Assembly (NCBI RefSeq): GCF_035989285.1 | Contig: NZ_CP108513.1 | Location: 9,362,001-9,426,000 of the forward strand | Direction of reading: 5' to 3' | From: Streptomyces sp. NBC_01235 | GTDB lineage: Bacteria > Actinomycetota > Actinomycetes > Streptomycetales > Streptomycetaceae | DNA: 64,000 nucleotides | Shown here: one piece after another, positions 31,263-39,956 of the stretch | Position numbering within the stretch: the first letter of the stretch is position 1 | Layout: every line of letters starts with the position of its first letter | Notes under the pieces: model-generated | Databases searched by the model: none | What the model was told of the DNA's origin: nothing | The model's input: the letters and a program-made list of their open reading frames with translations, nothing else | Position numbers and translations under genes: made by a program

Positions 31263-32627
31263 ATGAGTGAGGGGAACATCGGGGCGGCGGTCGTCCCGCC
31301 GGTCACCGAGGCCGAGTTGGCCGCCTTCCACGACGTCATGGGCAAACTGCGCGCCCTGCCCGTCGACGATCCCGTACGCCTGGGGGCCGAGCAGGTCGCC
31401 GCGTCCTTCGCGCGCGACGGACGGCTGCGTCGGCGCAAGGCCCGAGGCGCCGAGGTGTCGGCGGCCGACGCGGCGGCGATGGCCGCGACCGCGACCGGCG
31501 CCCTGGACCGGCGTGAGGACGCGCCCCTGGCGGACGGCGGCGGAGGAGGCCTCTTCCAGCGGCCGCGCACCTGCTACGTTTGCAAGTCGCCCTATCGGGA
31601 AGTCGACACCTTCTATCACCGGCTCTGCCCTGCCTGCGCCGCCGACAACGCATCCCGCCGCTCCCTGAGCACCGATCTGAGCGGGCGCCGTGTCCTGCTG
31701 ACGGGCGGCCGGGTGAAGATCGGCTTCCAGCTGGCGCTGATGATGCTGCGGGACGGCGCGGAGGTCGTCGTCACCTCCAGGTTCCCGCACGACACCGTTC
31801 GCCGCTTCCGTGCCGAGCCGGGCAGCGCGCGGTGGCTGGACCGGCTCACCGTCGTCGCCGTCGATCTGCGTGACCCGCGGCAGGTGCTGGGCCTGTGCGA
31901 GGAACTGCGCCGGGAGGGCGAGCCGCTCGACATCCTCGTCAACAACGCGGCCCAGACCGTGCGCCGCCCGCCTCAGTCGTACGCCCTGCTGGCCTCCGGC
32001 GAGTGCGACGCGCTGCCCGAGGGGGCGCGCGGGGCGCCCGGGTTCACTCCGATGCGGATGCTGGAAGGGCTCGGCGGGTCGGTCTCCGCGCTGCCTGCCG
32101 CCCTGCGCGAGGCGGACGAGGCCGGGCTGCTGCCCGACCCCTCCCCGGAGAACTCCTGGTCGGCCCGGCTCGGCGCGCTCGACCCGGCCGAGGTCCTGGA
32201 GACCCAGCTCGTCAACGCCCTCGCCCCCGCGCTGCTGTGCGACCGGCTGCTGCCGCTGCTGCTGGCCTCTCCGCGTCCGCGCCGGTACGTGGTCAACGTG
32301 ACCGCCGTCGAAGGCCGGTTCGCCGTGCGCAACAAGATGCCCGGGCACCCGCACACCAACATGGCCAAGGCCGCCCTCAACATGCTCACCCGCACCAGTG
32401 CCGCCGCACTCGCCGAGCAGGGCGTGCACATGTGCGCCGTCGACACCGGCTGGATCACCGACGAGAACCCGGCGCCGAAGAAGGCCCGGATGGCGGGCGC
32501 GGGTTTCCGCACACCGCTGGACATCGTGGACGGCGCGGCACGCGTGTACGACCCGATCGTGCGCGGCGAGGCCGGCCACCCGGTGTGGGGAGTGTTCCTG
32601 AAGGACTACCGGGAGGCGCAGTGGTGA
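31263..32627 (+). CDS. SDR-family protein with N-terminal zinc-ribbon, catalytic Tyr apparently missing (454 aa)
   Basis: A helical N-terminus is followed by a zinc-ribbon CYVCKS...CPAC (about residues 102-125) and a Rossmann domain. Its cofactor motif is altered (LLTGGRVKIG instead of TGxxxGIG), and NNAAQ is present. At the active site the YxxxK motif reads TNMAK, so Lys remains but Tyr is Thr. Oxidoreductase activity is therefore doubtful; an NAD(P)-binding regulatory role is possible. The ATG at 31263 begins 45 bp after the tRNA-Glu gene and the coding end is close to the tRNA-Trp-like gene. Confidence 0.8.
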   Translation: MSEGNIGAAVVPPVTEAELAAFHDVMGKLRALPVDDPVRLGAEQVAASFARDGRLRRRKARGAEVSAADAAAMAATATGALDRREDAPLADGGGGGLFQRPRTCYVCKSPYREVDTFYHRLCPACAADNASRRSLSTDLSGRRVLLTGGRVKIGFQLALMMLRDGAEVVVTSRFPHDTVRRFRAEPGSARWLDRLTVVAVDLRDPRQVLGLCEELRREGEPLDILVNNAAQTVRRPPQSYALLASGECDALPEGARGAPGFTPMRMLEGLGGSVSALPAALREADEAGLLPDPSPENSWSARLGALDPAEVLETQLVNALAPALLCDRLLPLLLASPRPRRYVVNVTAVEGRFAVRNKMPGHPHTNMAKAALNMLTRTSAAALAEQGVHMCAVDTGWITDENPAPKKARMAGAGFRTPLDIVDGAARVYDPIVRGEAGHPVWGVFLKDYREAQW

Positions 32628-32683
32628 GCGAGGACCAGCCTTCACCGGCAACGGGCCAGGGCGCTACGCTCCCGGGCAAGGGC

Positions 32684-32755
32684 GGGGCCGTAGCGCAGAG
32701 GCAGTCGCACCGGTCTCCAAAACCGGATCACGCTGGTTCGAATCCAGCCGCCCCG
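32684..32755 (+). tRNA. tRNA-Trp-like gene (anticodon CCA), degenerate acceptor stem
   Basis: Clear anticodon arm CCGGT-CTCCAAA-ACCGG (CCA at 32717-32719), D stem GCG/CGC, variable ATCAC and T arm GCTGG-TTCGAAT-CCAGC. The acceptor arms GGGGCCG and CGCCCCG pair at only five of seven positions, or six with a bulge. It may be a divergent functional tRNA or a decaying copy. Confidence 0.6.
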
Positions 32756-32840
32756 CCCCCTCGGCGGGCATGATGCCGCAGGCAGCGAACGGCTCGCACC
32801 GGGAAGTCGTTTCCCCGTGCGAGCCGTTCGGCGAGAGTGG

Positions 32841-33815
32841 TCAGCCCGCGGCGCGGGCCGCCATGCGGGCCTTGCGTGCGGCCAGCTTCTCGTCGAACTT
32901 GGACGCCTCCGAGTCGAGGCCGCCCATGTACAGGCCGATCTCCTCCTGCGCCTTCTGTCCCTCGGGGCCGAGACCGTCGACCTCCATGACCTTCAAGAAG
33001 CGCAGCACGGGCTGGATGACGTCGTCGTGGTGGATGCGCAGGTTGTAGACCTCGCCGATCGCCATCTGCGCGGCGAACCGCTCGAAGCCGGGCATGCCGT
33101 GACCGGGCATCCGGAAGTTGACGAGGACGTCGCGCACGGCCTGCATGGTGAGGTCGGGGGCGAGCTCGAAGGCGGCCTTCAGCAGGTTGCGGTAGAAGAC
33201 CATGTGCAGGTTCTCGTCGGTCGCGATGCGCGCCAGCATGCGGTCGCAGACCGGGTCGCCCGACTGGTGGCCGGTGTTGCGGTGCGAGACGCGGGTGGCC
33301 AGCTCCTGGAAGGCGACGTACGCGACCGAGTGCAGCATGGAGTGCCCGTTGTCCGACTCGAAGCCCTCGCTCATGTGGGTCATACGGAACGCTTCCAGCT
33401 TGTCCGGGTCCACCGCGCGCGAGGCGAGCAGGTAGTCGCGCATCACGATGCCGTGGCGGCCCTCCTCGGCCGTCCACCGGTGCACCCAGGTGCCCCAGGC
33501 GCCGTCGCGACCGAAGAGCGAGGCGATCTCGTGGTGGTAGCTGGGCAGGTTGTCCTCGGTCAGGAGGTTCACGACCAGCGCGATCCGGCCGATCTCCGTG
33601 ACCTTCGACTGCTCCTTGTCCCAGGCCTCGCCGTCCTCGAAGAAGCCGGGGAAGTTGCGGCCGTCGCTCCACGGCACATACTCGTGGGGCATCCAGTCCT
33701 TCGTGACCTTCAGGTGCCGGTTGAGTTCGGTCTCGACCACTTCCTCCAGCGCGTGCAACAGCTTGGCGTCGGTCCAGACGGCGGGGCTGCCGAGGTGAGG
33801 GGAGGCGATCGTCAC
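32841..33815 (-). CDS. Acyl-ACP desaturase (ferritin-like di-iron, 324 aa)
   Basis: Soluble stearoyl-ACP-desaturase family enzyme that introduces a double bond into acyl-ACP using O2 and reduced ferredoxin. Di-iron ligand motifs are EEGRHG (about residue 126) and DENLH, within helices of the ferritin fold. The GTG at 33815 has GGAG about 10 bases upstream and fits the usual N-terminus. Two tandem inverted repeats lie 70-100 bp upstream (33888-33916), suggesting lipid-responsive repression. Confidence 0.9.
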   Translation of the reverse strand: MTIASPHLGSPAVWTDAKLLHALEEVVETELNRHLKVTKDWMPHEYVPWSDGRNFPGFFEDGEAWDKEQSKVTEIGRIALVVNLLTEDNLPSYHHEIASLFGRDGAWGTWVHRWTAEEGRHGIVMRDYLLASRAVDPDKLEAFRMTHMSEGFESDNGHSMLHSVAYVAFQELATRVSHRNTGHQSGDPVCDRMLARIATDENLHMVFYRNLLKAAFELAPDLTMQAVRDVLVNFRMPGHGMPGFERFAAQMAIGEVYNLRIHHDDVIQPVLRFLKVMEVDGLGPEGQKAQEEIGLYMGGLDSEASKFDEKLAARKARMAARAAG

Positions 33816-33887
33816 GGGTACTCCAGGGGGACGTGAAGCGGAGTGGAACAATCCGGCGAGCGAGACCGGAACTTACGGGATCGTAGG

Positions 33888-33916
33888 CTACGAACCCGTA
33901 GGTTACGAACCCGTAG
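33888..33916. promoter_or_regulatory. Two tandem operators CTACG-N4-CGTAG type before desaturase
   Basis: CTACGAACCCGTAG (33888-33901) is a perfect 5-4-5 inverted repeat; TTACGAACCCGTAG (33903-33916) repeats it 15 bp on with a perfect TACG-N4-CGTA core. A further half site CGTAG lies at 33882. The arrangement suits a dimeric repressor, TetR-like, over the desaturase promoter. Confidence 0.65.
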
Positions 33917-34032
33917 GTTAAGGATGCTGTAAAGAGCGCTGATCAGCCATGTTCCGTCGGGCAATTCGGGACACGCCGAACAGCCCCGGGATCCGCAGGT
34001 CCCAGGGCTGACATGGTGATCCGATCACCCGT

Positions 34033-34809
34033 TCAGGCGTACAGCTCGCGCAGTCGTACCGAGAGGCAAGTCACACAGCCTTCGAGTTTCTCGAACTCGC
34101 TGATGTCGACGACCACGGGCTCGTGACCGAGATCGGCGAGCAGGTCCGCCGTCTTCGGCGCGCTGGCGGCCATGAGCACGTGCGGGCCGCCGAGGAGCAC
34201 CACGTGCGAACCGGCCTCCTCGGGCACCGACAGGAAGCGCGGGAACAGCGACGGCCGGTCCACCTTGGGGATGTGACCGATCACCGTGCCGTCGGGCAGA
34301 GCCGTGACCGCCGACTTCAGGTGCAGCACCTTGCTCACCGGCACGGCCACGACCCGCGCCCCGAGCGGTTCGAAGGCGGCCCGCACCTGCTGGACGCCGG
34401 CCGCGTTGGTCCGCCCGCCCCGGCCGACGTAGATCGTGTCGCCGATCTTGAGCACGTCACCGCCGTCCAGTGTGCCCGGCTCCCAGATCCAGTTCACCGA
34501 GCAGCCGAGGCGCGCCACGGCCTCCTCGACCCCGATGGTCTCGTCGCGCCGGGACTCGGCGCCGGAGCGCGCGATCAGGGCGACGTTCTTGTACATCACC
34601 ACCGTGTCCTCGACGAACACGGAGTCCGGACAGTCGTCGGCCGGGTCGACCTCGACGGTCTCCCAGCCGTGCGCCCGCAGCGCCTCGGCGTACGCCTCCC
34701 ACTGCTCCAGGGCGAGGTCCACGTCGACCTTCTCCCGCTCGACGTGCGTCACCAGACCTTCGGCGAGGCGCGGGCTGGGGCGGCGGATGAGGGCCTTCTT
34801 GCTGGGCAC
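34033..34809 (-). CDS. ddaH: Dimethylarginine dimethylaminohydrolase (DDAH, 258 aa)
   Basis: Guanidine-modifying hydrolase that converts methylated arginines to citrulline. Family motifs are DSVFVEDT (substrate carboxylates), GTLDGGDVL, catalytic His in LHLKSAVT and nucleophile Cys in LEGCVTCLS near the C-terminus. The length fits DDAH rather than the longer arginine deiminase. The GTG start at 34809 has GGAG 8 bases upstream. A perfect inverted repeat GTAGGGC-AG-GCCCTAC lies at 34836-34851. Confidence 0.88.
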   Translation of the reverse strand: MPSKKALIRRPSPRLAEGLVTHVEREKVDVDLALEQWEAYAEALRAHGWETVEVDPADDCPDSVFVEDTVVMYKNVALIARSGAESRRDETIGVEEAVARLGCSVNWIWEPGTLDGGDVLKIGDTIYVGRGGRTNAAGVQQVRAAFEPLGARVVAVPVSKVLHLKSAVTALPDGTVIGHIPKVDRPSLFPRFLSVPEEAGSHVVLLGGPHVLMAASAPKTADLLADLGHEPVVVDISEFEKLEGCVTCLSVRLRELYA

Positions 34810-34835
34810 GTCCAGGTCTCCGAATCGGCGGTGGC

Positions 34836-34851
34836 GTAGGGCAGGCCCTAC
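34836..34851. promoter_or_regulatory. Inverted repeat GTAGGGC-N2-GCCCTAC upstream of ddaH
   Basis: A perfect 7-bp inverted repeat ending about 27 bp before the ddaH start codon. It could be an operator or, in the mRNA, a small hairpin close to the ribosome binding site. Confidence 0.45.
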
Positions 34852-34983
34852 CGGCGTCCACGGGACGACGCCGGTCAGCCATCATGCAGCGCGGTACCAC
34901 CAGGACAGAACCCCACAGTAACAATGTGCCCGACCTGAGACCCGGCCCGAGTCCGGAGGGAGGCCCGGGCCGAGACCCGGTTC

Positions 34984-36606
34984 CTAGATCGGTTCCGCCA
35001 CCTCCTGCGCCGTCGTCTCGCGCAGTTCCCCGTCCAGGAGCAGCCACCGTGTGATGCCGATCGACTCCAGGAACGGCAGGTCGTGGCTGGCCACGATCAG
35101 GGCACCTTCGTACGACTCCAGGGCCGTGGTGAGCTGGCGGACGCTGGCCATGTCGAGGTTGTTGGTCGGCTCGTCCAGCATCAGCAGCTGCGGCGCGGGC
35201 TCGGCCAGCATCAGTGCCGCGAGGGTCGCCCGGAAGCGCTCTCCGCCGGACAGCGTGGCCGCCTTCTGGTCGGCGCGGGCGCCCCGGAACAGGAAGCGGG
35301 CCAGCCGGGCCCGGATCCGGTTGTTGGTGGCGCCCGGCGCGAACCGGGCCACGTTCTCGGCGACCGTGAGCTCGCCGTCGAGGACGTCGAGGCGCTGGGG
35401 CAGGAAACGCAGCGGCACGTGCGCGTGCGCCTCGCCGGCCTGCGGCGCCAGCTCCCCGGCGATCGTGCGCAGCAGCGTCGTCTTGCCCGCGCCGTTGCGC
35501 CCGACCAGCGCCACCCGCTCGGGACCGCGCAGGTCGAAACCGCCCGCCACGCGCGCGCCGTACGCGAGCCGGAGATCCTGGAGCGTGAGGACGTCGCGCC
35601 CGGGCGGTACGGCCGTGAAGGGCAGGTCGACGCGGATCTCGTCGTCGTCCCGTACCGCCTCCACGGCGTCGTCGAGCCGCTCCCTGGCCTCGGCGAGCTT
35701 CTCCTCGTGCATGATCCGGTGCTTGCCCGCGGACTCCTGCGCCGCGCGCTTGCGCGCCCCCATGACGATCTTCGGTTCGCGTTTCTGGTCGAACATCTTC
35801 TGCCCGTACCGCTTGCGGCGGGCCAGCTTGACCTGGGCGTCGGCCAGTTCGCGTTTCTGCTTCCTCAGGTCGGCCTCCGCGACGCGCACCATGCGCTCGG
35901 CGGCCTCCTGCTCGGTGGCCAGGGACTCCTCGTACGCGGAGAAGTTGCCGCCGTACCAGGTGATCTCCCCGGCCCGCAGGTCGGCGATCTGGTCGACCAG
36001 GTCCAGCAGCTCCCGGTCGTGGCTGACCACGACCAGCACGCCCGGCCAGGCGGCGACGGCCGCGTACAGCCGACGCCGGGCGTACAGGTCGAGGTTGTTG
36101 GTCGGCTCGTCGAGCAGCAGGACGTCGGGTCGGCGCAGCAGCAGCGCGGCCAGCCGCAGCAGGACGGACTCGCCGCCCGACACCTCGCCGATGGTGCGGT
36201 CCAGGGCGACGTGGCCGAGCCCGAGCTCGCCGAGGGCGGCCAGGGCGCGCTCCTCGACGTCCCAGTCGTCGCCGACGGTCTCGAAGTGGGCCTCTGACAC
36301 GTCACCGGCCTCGATGGCGTGCAGGGCGGCCCGCTGTGCGGCGATGCCGAGCGCTTCGTCGACCTTCACAGCGGTGTCCAGGGTGACGTTCTGCGGGAGG
36401 TGGCCGACCTCGCCGGCGAGGCGCACGGTGCCGTCGGCGGGGGCGAGTTCTCCGGCGATCAGCTTCAGCAGCGTCGACTTGCCGGAGCCGTTGACGCCGA
36501 CCAGTCCGGTCCGGCCGGAGCCGAAGGCGACGTCGAGCCCCTCGAAGACGGGGGTGCCGTCGGGCCAGGAGAAGGCGAGGGAGGAACAGGTGATGGAATG
36601 AGTCAA
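34984..36606 (-). CDS. ABC-F family ATPase, ribosome-associated or antibiotic-resistance type (540 aa)
   Basis: Two ABC domains in one chain without membrane segments: Walker A GVNGSGKST and GRNGAGKTT, signatures VSGGE and LSGGE, Walker B LLLDEPTNNLD and LMLDEPTNNLD. A charged linker (about residues 225-330, QKRELADAQVKLARRKRYGQ) separates them. ABC-F proteins act on the ribosome and can confer resistance to peptidyl-transferase antibiotics. The TTG start at 36606 with AGG upstream begins the conserved sequence. The 275-bp interval up to 36881 holds no gene but contains a GTCCC/GGGAC hairpin and a possible short leader frame, compatible with attenuation. Confidence 0.87.
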   Translation of the reverse strand: MTHSITCSSLAFSWPDGTPVFEGLDVAFGSGRTGLVGVNGSGKSTLLKLIAGELAPADGTVRLAGEVGHLPQNVTLDTAVKVDEALGIAAQRAALHAIEAGDVSEAHFETVGDDWDVEERALAALGELGLGHVALDRTIGEVSGGESVLLRLAALLLRRPDVLLLDEPTNNLDLYARRRLYAAVAAWPGVLVVVSHDRELLDLVDQIADLRAGEITWYGGNFSAYEESLATEQEAAERMVRVAEADLRKQKRELADAQVKLARRKRYGQKMFDQKREPKIVMGARKRAAQESAGKHRIMHEEKLAEARERLDDAVEAVRDDDEIRVDLPFTAVPPGRDVLTLQDLRLAYGARVAGGFDLRGPERVALVGRNGAGKTTLLRTIAGELAPQAGEAHAHVPLRFLPQRLDVLDGELTVAENVARFAPGATNNRIRARLARFLFRGARADQKAATLSGGERFRATLAALMLAEPAPQLLMLDEPTNNLDMASVRQLTTALESYEGALIVASHDLPFLESIGITRWLLLDGELRETTAQEVAEPI

Positions 36607-36881
36607 GGCGGGCCTCGCGGTTGCGTGTGCGGTCAGGGCAACGCGTGTCGAGACACCGGAAAGCGGCGACCACCGCGGCAGCGGGGGAGCGCGGAGGCAG
36701 GAAGACGGTCCCGCTCCGCAGGGACGGCTCGCAGGCCGAGGTCGCACGCGGCGCACACACTCAAGACGTGGGGCGCGGTGTCTCGGGACCTCAGACGAGC
36801 AACGTCCTTCTCCTATCGGCGGCAACAGAACCGTTTCACACCGTAGGAGGGCCCGGGCGGGCCGTCAAAGGATTAAACGGC

Positions 36882-37298
36882 TCAGAAGGCGTCCCGCATC
36901 AGTTCCGCCAGGCCGTGGTCGAGGTCGAGCTGCCGGTATTCCGTGCCGGCGGGCACCAGCTCACTGGTGGCCTGCAGGAAGCGGCGGATGTCCGCCGAGT
37001 GGACGTGCACGACGGCGGTGCCCTCGGACGCGTGGAACTCCAGCACCGTGCGGTCGTAGCCGTAGGGGCGGACGCGGACGTCGCCGTGGCCCTCGGCCTC
37101 GTGCAGGCCGGCGGCCAGCAGATCGCGGGCGAACGTCCAGCAGACCTCGACGCCCTCCAGGGTGGCCGGGGCCGGGAAGGTGATGCGGACGGCGAAGGGA
37201 TCGTGCCGGTCGTAGTGCAGTGTGGCGGGGATGCTCTGCATCCGAGGCGCGGCGGCGACCAGACGGGCCTCTACGGGCTGCTCGATGACGGTGGACAA
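36882..37298 (-). CDS. ssgD: SsgA-like sporulation protein, probably SsgD (138 aa)
   Basis: SALP-family protein, found only in morphologically complex actinomycetes, controlling cell division and wall remodelling during sporulation. Recognisable segments are YDRHDPFAVRITFPAP, VCWTFARDLLAAG and VRPYGYDRTVLEFHA. The TTG start at 37298 has GGGAG 7 bases upstream. The SsgD assignment rests on gene neighbourhood as I remember it (SCO6722 region) rather than on diagnostic residues. Confidence 0.8.
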   Translation of the reverse strand: MSTVIEQPVEARLVAAAPRMQSIPATLHYDRHDPFAVRITFPAPATLEGVEVCWTFARDLLAAGLHEAEGHGDVRVRPYGYDRTVLEFHASEGTAVVHVHSADIRRFLQATSELVPAGTEYRQLDLDHGLAELMRDAF

Positions 37299-37522
37299 CG
37301 CCTTGCTCCCTCGTGACGGCGGGACGAACTTCCGGGCGGTGCGTCCGGACACTGGAAGAGACGCCGGAACCGGCCGATCCGTGCACACCGATTCCGAGTG
37401 ACCTCGGTCACCGCGTTTCATGCACGTAAGTGACTCAGCTCTCCTGCCGTGGCCCATAAGGAGGTTGAGGCGATCGAGGGCATCTGGACGGCACCGAAAG
37501 CCGTGGGCTAGCTTCGCCCGCC

Positions 37523-38632
37523 ATGAGGCGCTTGGGGAACACGCGACGCACGGTAGGGACAGCACACAGGGGTAGCCGAGTGGCCGCGGCGGTCTGTGGG
37601 GCGGCGCTCGCCGTCCTGACCGCCCTGCCCGCCCAGGCGCACACACCGGGCCCGGTGGCGCCGCACTGGGACCTCAAGAGCACCGGCACCACCGCCGTAC
37701 GGTTCCGTGGCCTCGCTGCGGTCGACCGTGACACGGCGTGGGTGGCAGGTACCCAGGGCACCGTCCTGCGCACCACCGACGGCGGCGAGAGCTGGCGGAA
37801 CGTCTCGCCGCCCGGCGCCGCCGACCTGCAGTTCCGGGACATCGAGGCGTTCGACGCGCGCCGCGCCGTGGTGCTCGCCATCGGCGAGGGCGAGGCCTCA
37901 CGCGTCTACCGCACCGAAGACGGCGGGACGACCTGGACGGAGTCCTTCCGCAACACCGACGCCCACGCCTTCTACGACTGCCTGACCTTCTTCGACCGCC
38001 GCCACGGCCTCGCCATGAGCGACCCGGTCGACGGCCGGTTCCGCATCCTGTCGACCAGCGACGGCGGCCGCTCCTGGAAGGTGCTGCCCGACGACGGCAT
38101 GCCGGCCGCCCTGGACGGGGAGGCGGGCTTCGCCGCCAGTGGCCAGTGCCTGGTGGCCTCCGGGACCAGGGATGTCTGGCTGGCCACCGGAGGCGCCGCA
38201 CGCGCGCGTGTGCTGCACTCCTCCGACCGGGGAACGACCTGGACGGCCACCGACACCCCGATCCCCGCGGGGGACCCCGCGCGCGGGGTCTTCGCCCTCG
38301 CCTTCCGCGACCGCACCCACGGCCTCGCCGTCGGCGGCGACTACCGCGCGGACCAGCCCTCCCCGCGTGCCGCGGCCACGACCGGCGACGCGGGGCGCAC
38401 CTGGCGGGCCGCCGGCACACCCCCGCCGGCCTACCGCTCCGGCGTCGCCTGGCTCCCGCACAGCCGCACCGCCGCCCTCGCGGTCGGCCCCACCGGCACC
38501 GACCTGACCACCGACGCCGGCCGCACCTGGCGCACCCTCGACGCCGGCTCGTACGACACCGTGGACTGCACCCCCGACCTCGGCTGCTGGGCCGCCGGCG
38601 AGCAGGGGCGCGTGGCCCGCCTGGAGAGCTGA
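37523..38632 (+). CDS. Secreted BNR/YCF48-like beta-propeller protein (369 aa)
   Basis: A signal peptide (AAAVCGAALAVLTALPAQAH) is followed by repeated TTDGGESWR / TEDGGTTWTES / TSDGGRSWKVL / SSDRGTTWTA / TTGDAGRTWRA elements, the Asp-box signature of sialidase-like or YCF48 propellers. No catalytic sialidase residues stand out, so a binding or assembly role is as likely as hydrolysis. A TAGCTT box (37509-37514) lies only 8 nt before the ATG and no ribosome binding site is seen, so the mRNA may be leaderless. Confidence 0.8.
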   Translation: MRRLGNTRRTVGTAHRGSRVAAAVCGAALAVLTALPAQAHTPGPVAPHWDLKSTGTTAVRFRGLAAVDRDTAWVAGTQGTVLRTTDGGESWRNVSPPGAADLQFRDIEAFDARRAVVLAIGEGEASRVYRTEDGGTTWTESFRNTDAHAFYDCLTFFDRRHGLAMSDPVDGRFRILSTSDGGRSWKVLPDDGMPAALDGEAGFAASGQCLVASGTRDVWLATGGAARARVLHSSDRGTTWTATDTPIPAGDPARGVFALAFRDRTHGLAVGGDYRADQPSPRAAATTGDAGRTWRAAGTPPPAYRSGVAWLPHSRTAALAVGPTGTDLTTDAGRTWRTLDAGSYDTVDCTPDLGCWAAGEQGRVARLES

Positions 38633-38683
38633 GCCGCGTTTCGGGGTACCCGGTGGGCGCGAACACGAAAGGAGTGAGCGCCC

Positions 38684-39013
38684 ATGCCACGCGGTTCCAG
38701 CCCCAAGCGGGAGCGCCAGTACGAGCACATCAAGGAGAGCGCCGAGGACCGGGGCGAGAGCACCGACCGGGCGAAGGAGATCGCCGCGCGGACGGTCAAC
38801 AAGGAACGTGCCCGGGCCGGCGAGTCGAAGACCGCCAGCCGCACCTCCACCCAGGACATGTCGTCCGGCAGGCGGGGCGGGCTGCGGTCCGGCAAGGGCT
38901 CCCAGGGGCCCACGTACGACCAGCTCTACGAGGAGGCCAGGCGGCGGGGCGTCAAGGGCCGGTCGGACATGAACAAGAGCCAGTTGCAGCGCGCGCTCGG
39001 CGGCAAGAGCTGA
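38684..39013 (+). CDS. Plasmid-stabilization-type small protein with Rho-N/SAP-like C-terminus (109 aa)
   Basis: A very hydrophilic N-terminal half (GSSPKRERQYEHIKESAED...ESTDRAKEIAARTVNKE), a Gly/Ser/Arg-rich linker, and a C-terminal LYEEARRRGVKGRSDMNKSQL motif resembling Rho-N or SAP helix-extended-loop-helix. Proteins like this are often labelled plasmid stabilization protein in Streptomyces, without proof. The ATG at 38684 has GGAG upstream. Confidence 0.75.
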   Translation: MPRGSSPKRERQYEHIKESAEDRGESTDRAKEIAARTVNKERARAGESKTASRTSTQDMSSGRRGGLRSGKGSQGPTYDQLYEEARRRGVKGRSDMNKSQLQRALGGKS

Positions 39014-39074
39014 CGCGGCCGCCCCGGAACGTGATCGCGGGCCCGCCCCCGGGAGCCGTACGCTCGTCCCCACC

Positions 39075-39770
39075 ATGACGACCGTAGAGATTCCCGCGGG
39101 CTGGCCCGCGACCGAGGAAGAGGCCCGCGCCGTCCAGGACGAGCTGCGTGCGCGGGTGGTGCTCGACGAGCCGGGGCCGCCACCCGGGACGGGCTACGTC
39201 ACGGGGGTCGACGTCGCCTACGACGACGAGCGGGACGTCGTCGCGGCGGCGGCCGTCGTGCTGGACGCGGCGAGCCTGGAGGTCGTCGCCGAGGCCACCG
39301 CCGTCGGGCGGATCTCCTTTCCGTACGTGCCCGGACTGCTCGCCTTCCGCGAGATCCCCACCGTGCTCGCCGCGCTGGACGAGCTGCCCCGCGAGCCGGG
39401 GCTGGTCGTCTGCGACGGCTACGGCCTCGCGCACCCGCGCCGCTTCGGTCTCGCCAGCCACCTCGGGGTCCTCACCGGCCTGCCCACGATCGGCGTCGCC
39501 AAGAACCCGTTCACGTTCACGTACGACGACCCGGACGCCCCGCGCGGATCGGCGTCCCCGCTGCTGGCGGAAGGCGACGTGGTGGGGCGTGCGCTGCGCA
39601 CCCGGGCGGGTGTGAAGCCGGTCTTCGTGTCCGTCGGCCACCGGGTCACTCTGGACGGGGCCTGCGCCCACACTCTCGCCCTCGCCCCGGAGTTCCGCCT
39701 CCCGGAGACGACCCGCAGGGCGGACTCACTGTGCCGGAAGGCGCTTCAGGAGGCCACGATCCGCCACTGA
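39075..39770 (+). CDS. nfi: Endonuclease V (231 aa)
   Basis: Deaminated-base repair nuclease cutting near inosine. Family motifs are TGVDVAYDD (catalytic Asp about residue 43), FPYVPGLLAFREIP, VCDGYGLAHPRRFGLASHLG (second Asp about 115) and GVAKNPF. Length is normal. Its last 25 nt overlap the end of a convergent small gene. Confidence 0.93.
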   Translation: MTTVEIPAGWPATEEEARAVQDELRARVVLDEPGPPPGTGYVTGVDVAYDDERDVVAAAAVVLDAASLEVVAEATAVGRISFPYVPGLLAFREIPTVLAALDELPREPGLVVCDGYGLAHPRRFGLASHLGVLTGLPTIGVAKNPFTFTYDDPDAPRGSASPLLAEGDVVGRALRTRAGVKPVFVSVGHRVTLDGACAHTLALAPEFRLPETTRRADSLCRKALQEATIRH

Positions 39771-39934
39771 CCCACCTCCTCGTACGCGGAGTCGTAGACC
39801 GCCGAACCGTCCCCGGCCTCCAGGGCGTAGTGCTTCAGGTTGCCGCCCCAGTACCGGAGGATGCGCCCCAGTTCACCCACCGGGTCCCGGGCCAACTCGC
39901 CCTCGTCCACCGTGACTTCGAGAACGAACTTCAT
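39746..39934 (-). CDS. Conserved-type small protein (62 aa), tail overlaps endonuclease V gene
   Basis: A compact 62-residue protein (VTVDEGELARDPVGELGRILRYWGGNLKHYAL) with a good ribosome binding site (GGGGAGC before ATG at 39934). Function unknown. Its 3' end overlaps the convergent endonuclease V gene by 25 nt. A 32-bp imperfect inverted repeat (39957-39988) lies just upstream. Confidence 0.7.
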   Translation of the reverse strand: MKFVLEVTVDEGELARDPVGELGRILRYWGGNLKHYALEAGDGSAVYDSAYEEVGQWRIVAS

Positions 39935-39956
39935 GCTGCTCCCCTTTCGTTCCGAT

